DNA of 64,000 nt, from NCBI GenBank assembly GCA_009741485.1, contig CM019229.1, positions 1,678,995-1,742,994 on the forward strand, in the 5' to 3' direction. The notes below the pieces were generated by a model that worked only from the letters and a program-made list of their open reading frames with translations, was not told the origin of the DNA and did no database searches. This stretch comes from Malurus cyaneus samueli (lineage: Eukaryota > Chordata > Aves > Passeriformes > Maluridae). Every line of letters starts with the position of its first letter. Within the stretch, counting starts at the first letter, position 1. Below, piece after piece: positions 63,343 to 64,000 of the stretch. The translations under genes were made by a program, and so were the position numbers.

Positions 63343-63552
63343 CTTCATCTCCCAAGTCCCATTTCTATGAGTGAGTTCTGCCATACTTTGATACAGGTTT
63401 TTTAAAGTGTTTAAAAAAAATTTTAAAGGCCCTTTTGAACAAAGGATCGCGGTAGTCACTGTGCTGGGTGCTGGTGGAGCCACACATCAAATCCTGGGTT
63501 TGATTTTGAACCTTTCACTGCAAGAAAGTCACTGAGGGGCTAGAGAGTGTCA
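63343..63552 (+). repeat. Direct duplication, copy 2 (partial exon 16 copy)
   Basis: Repeats the exon 16 tail, the GTGAGT donor and about 180 bp of downstream intron and CR1 edge from 61036-61235, with scattered substitutions. Homology stops on the right at GAGAGTGTC. The upstream sequence is pyrimidine-rich and ends in an AG. Confidence 0.9.
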
Positions 63553-64000
63553 AATTTTACAAAAACTTCTATTATTCTCCTAAATTTCTTTCTTCCTTTC
63601 TTGTCCTGTGCATTTCCTCTTTTCCTCTGGGCTGCCCTGGGATATTTGATGTGTTTTTTTCTCAATAATCAATGAGAGGGTGAAGCAGGAAGCACATGGT
63701 CACGGCAAAGAGCACAGAGGTGGTGGAGAATTGAGAGAATTGGATGTTGGATTAAATCTTTCCCCTGAAACTTGGGAGCAGGAGCCTTTTTTGTGGTGCT
63801 GCCATGAGGAAATCACTGTCTGTAGGTGCAGGGTGGCAGGAGCTGGTGCTGTGGTGAATCCAGGGGTAATTCCAGGGGTTAATTCCAGGGAATGTGCCTG
63901 CAGGGCTTTGTGAGCTGTGCTGCTCCTAGAAAACAGGAATAGAGGTGTCCCCAGGATCTCCTGAGAGAACAAACTCAGGTTCTGCCCTGCCAGGGGCTCT
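63553..64000 (+). other. PNPLA7: PNPLA7 intron 16, right edge of window
   Basis: No exon recognised. The remaining PNPLA7 exons, including the patatin domain, lie beyond the window. Confidence 0.55.

Overview
The window is vertebrate nuclear DNA, almost certainly from a bird and probably a songbird. It has long spliced genes with GT/AG introns, CpG-rich promoters and many CR1 LINE 3' ends, the dominant avian retroposon. The four genes are ZMYND19, DPH7, MRPL41 and PNPLA7. They form the block found on human 9q34.3, which corresponds to chicken chromosome 17.

Layout. 1-2390 has no gene: a TTCCC microsatellite and two CR1 fragments. 2392-2680 is the CpG-rich ZMYND19 promoter (CRE, E-boxes, three inverted CCAAT boxes). 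ZMYND19 (+) has six coding exons, 2679-11992. 12000-16160 is its 3' UTR plus an unrecognised spacer. DPH7 (+) has nine coding exons, 16732-24286. MRPL41 (-) is a single coding exon, 26749-27156. It diverges from PNPLA7 (+), whose start codon is at 27887, and the 730-bp gap carries a four-copy array of an E2F + CCAAT + GC-box cassette. PNPLA7 fills the rest: 16 coding exons encode the N-terminal segment, the membrane helix, cyclic-nucleotide-binding-like domain 1 and most of domain 2. The patatin catalytic domain lies beyond the window.

The four genes share no single pathway. ZMYND19 is a MYND zinc-finger adaptor, DPH7 acts in diphthamide synthesis on eEF2, MRPL41 is a mitoribosome protein, and PNPLA7 is an ER/lipid-droplet lysophospholipase. 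Linkage is by synteny; only MRPL41 and PNPLA7 appear to share a promoter.

The main unusual signals are: the E2F/CCAAT promoter array; a 2.2-kb stop-codon-free 27/28-bp minisatellite in PNPLA7 intron 2; a duplicated tail of PNPLA7 exon 16 that has gained an acceptor and could be a 36-nt in-frame cassette; inverted CR1 pairs flanking ZMYND19 exons 4-5 and PNPLA7 exons 12-14; a 24-bp array next to PNPLA7 exon 6; and 2-nt frame problems in the GC-rich first exons of ZMYND19 and DPH7, probably sequence errors. I did not find a wholly new gene system. All calls are by eye from sequence and remembered family features; no search was run.
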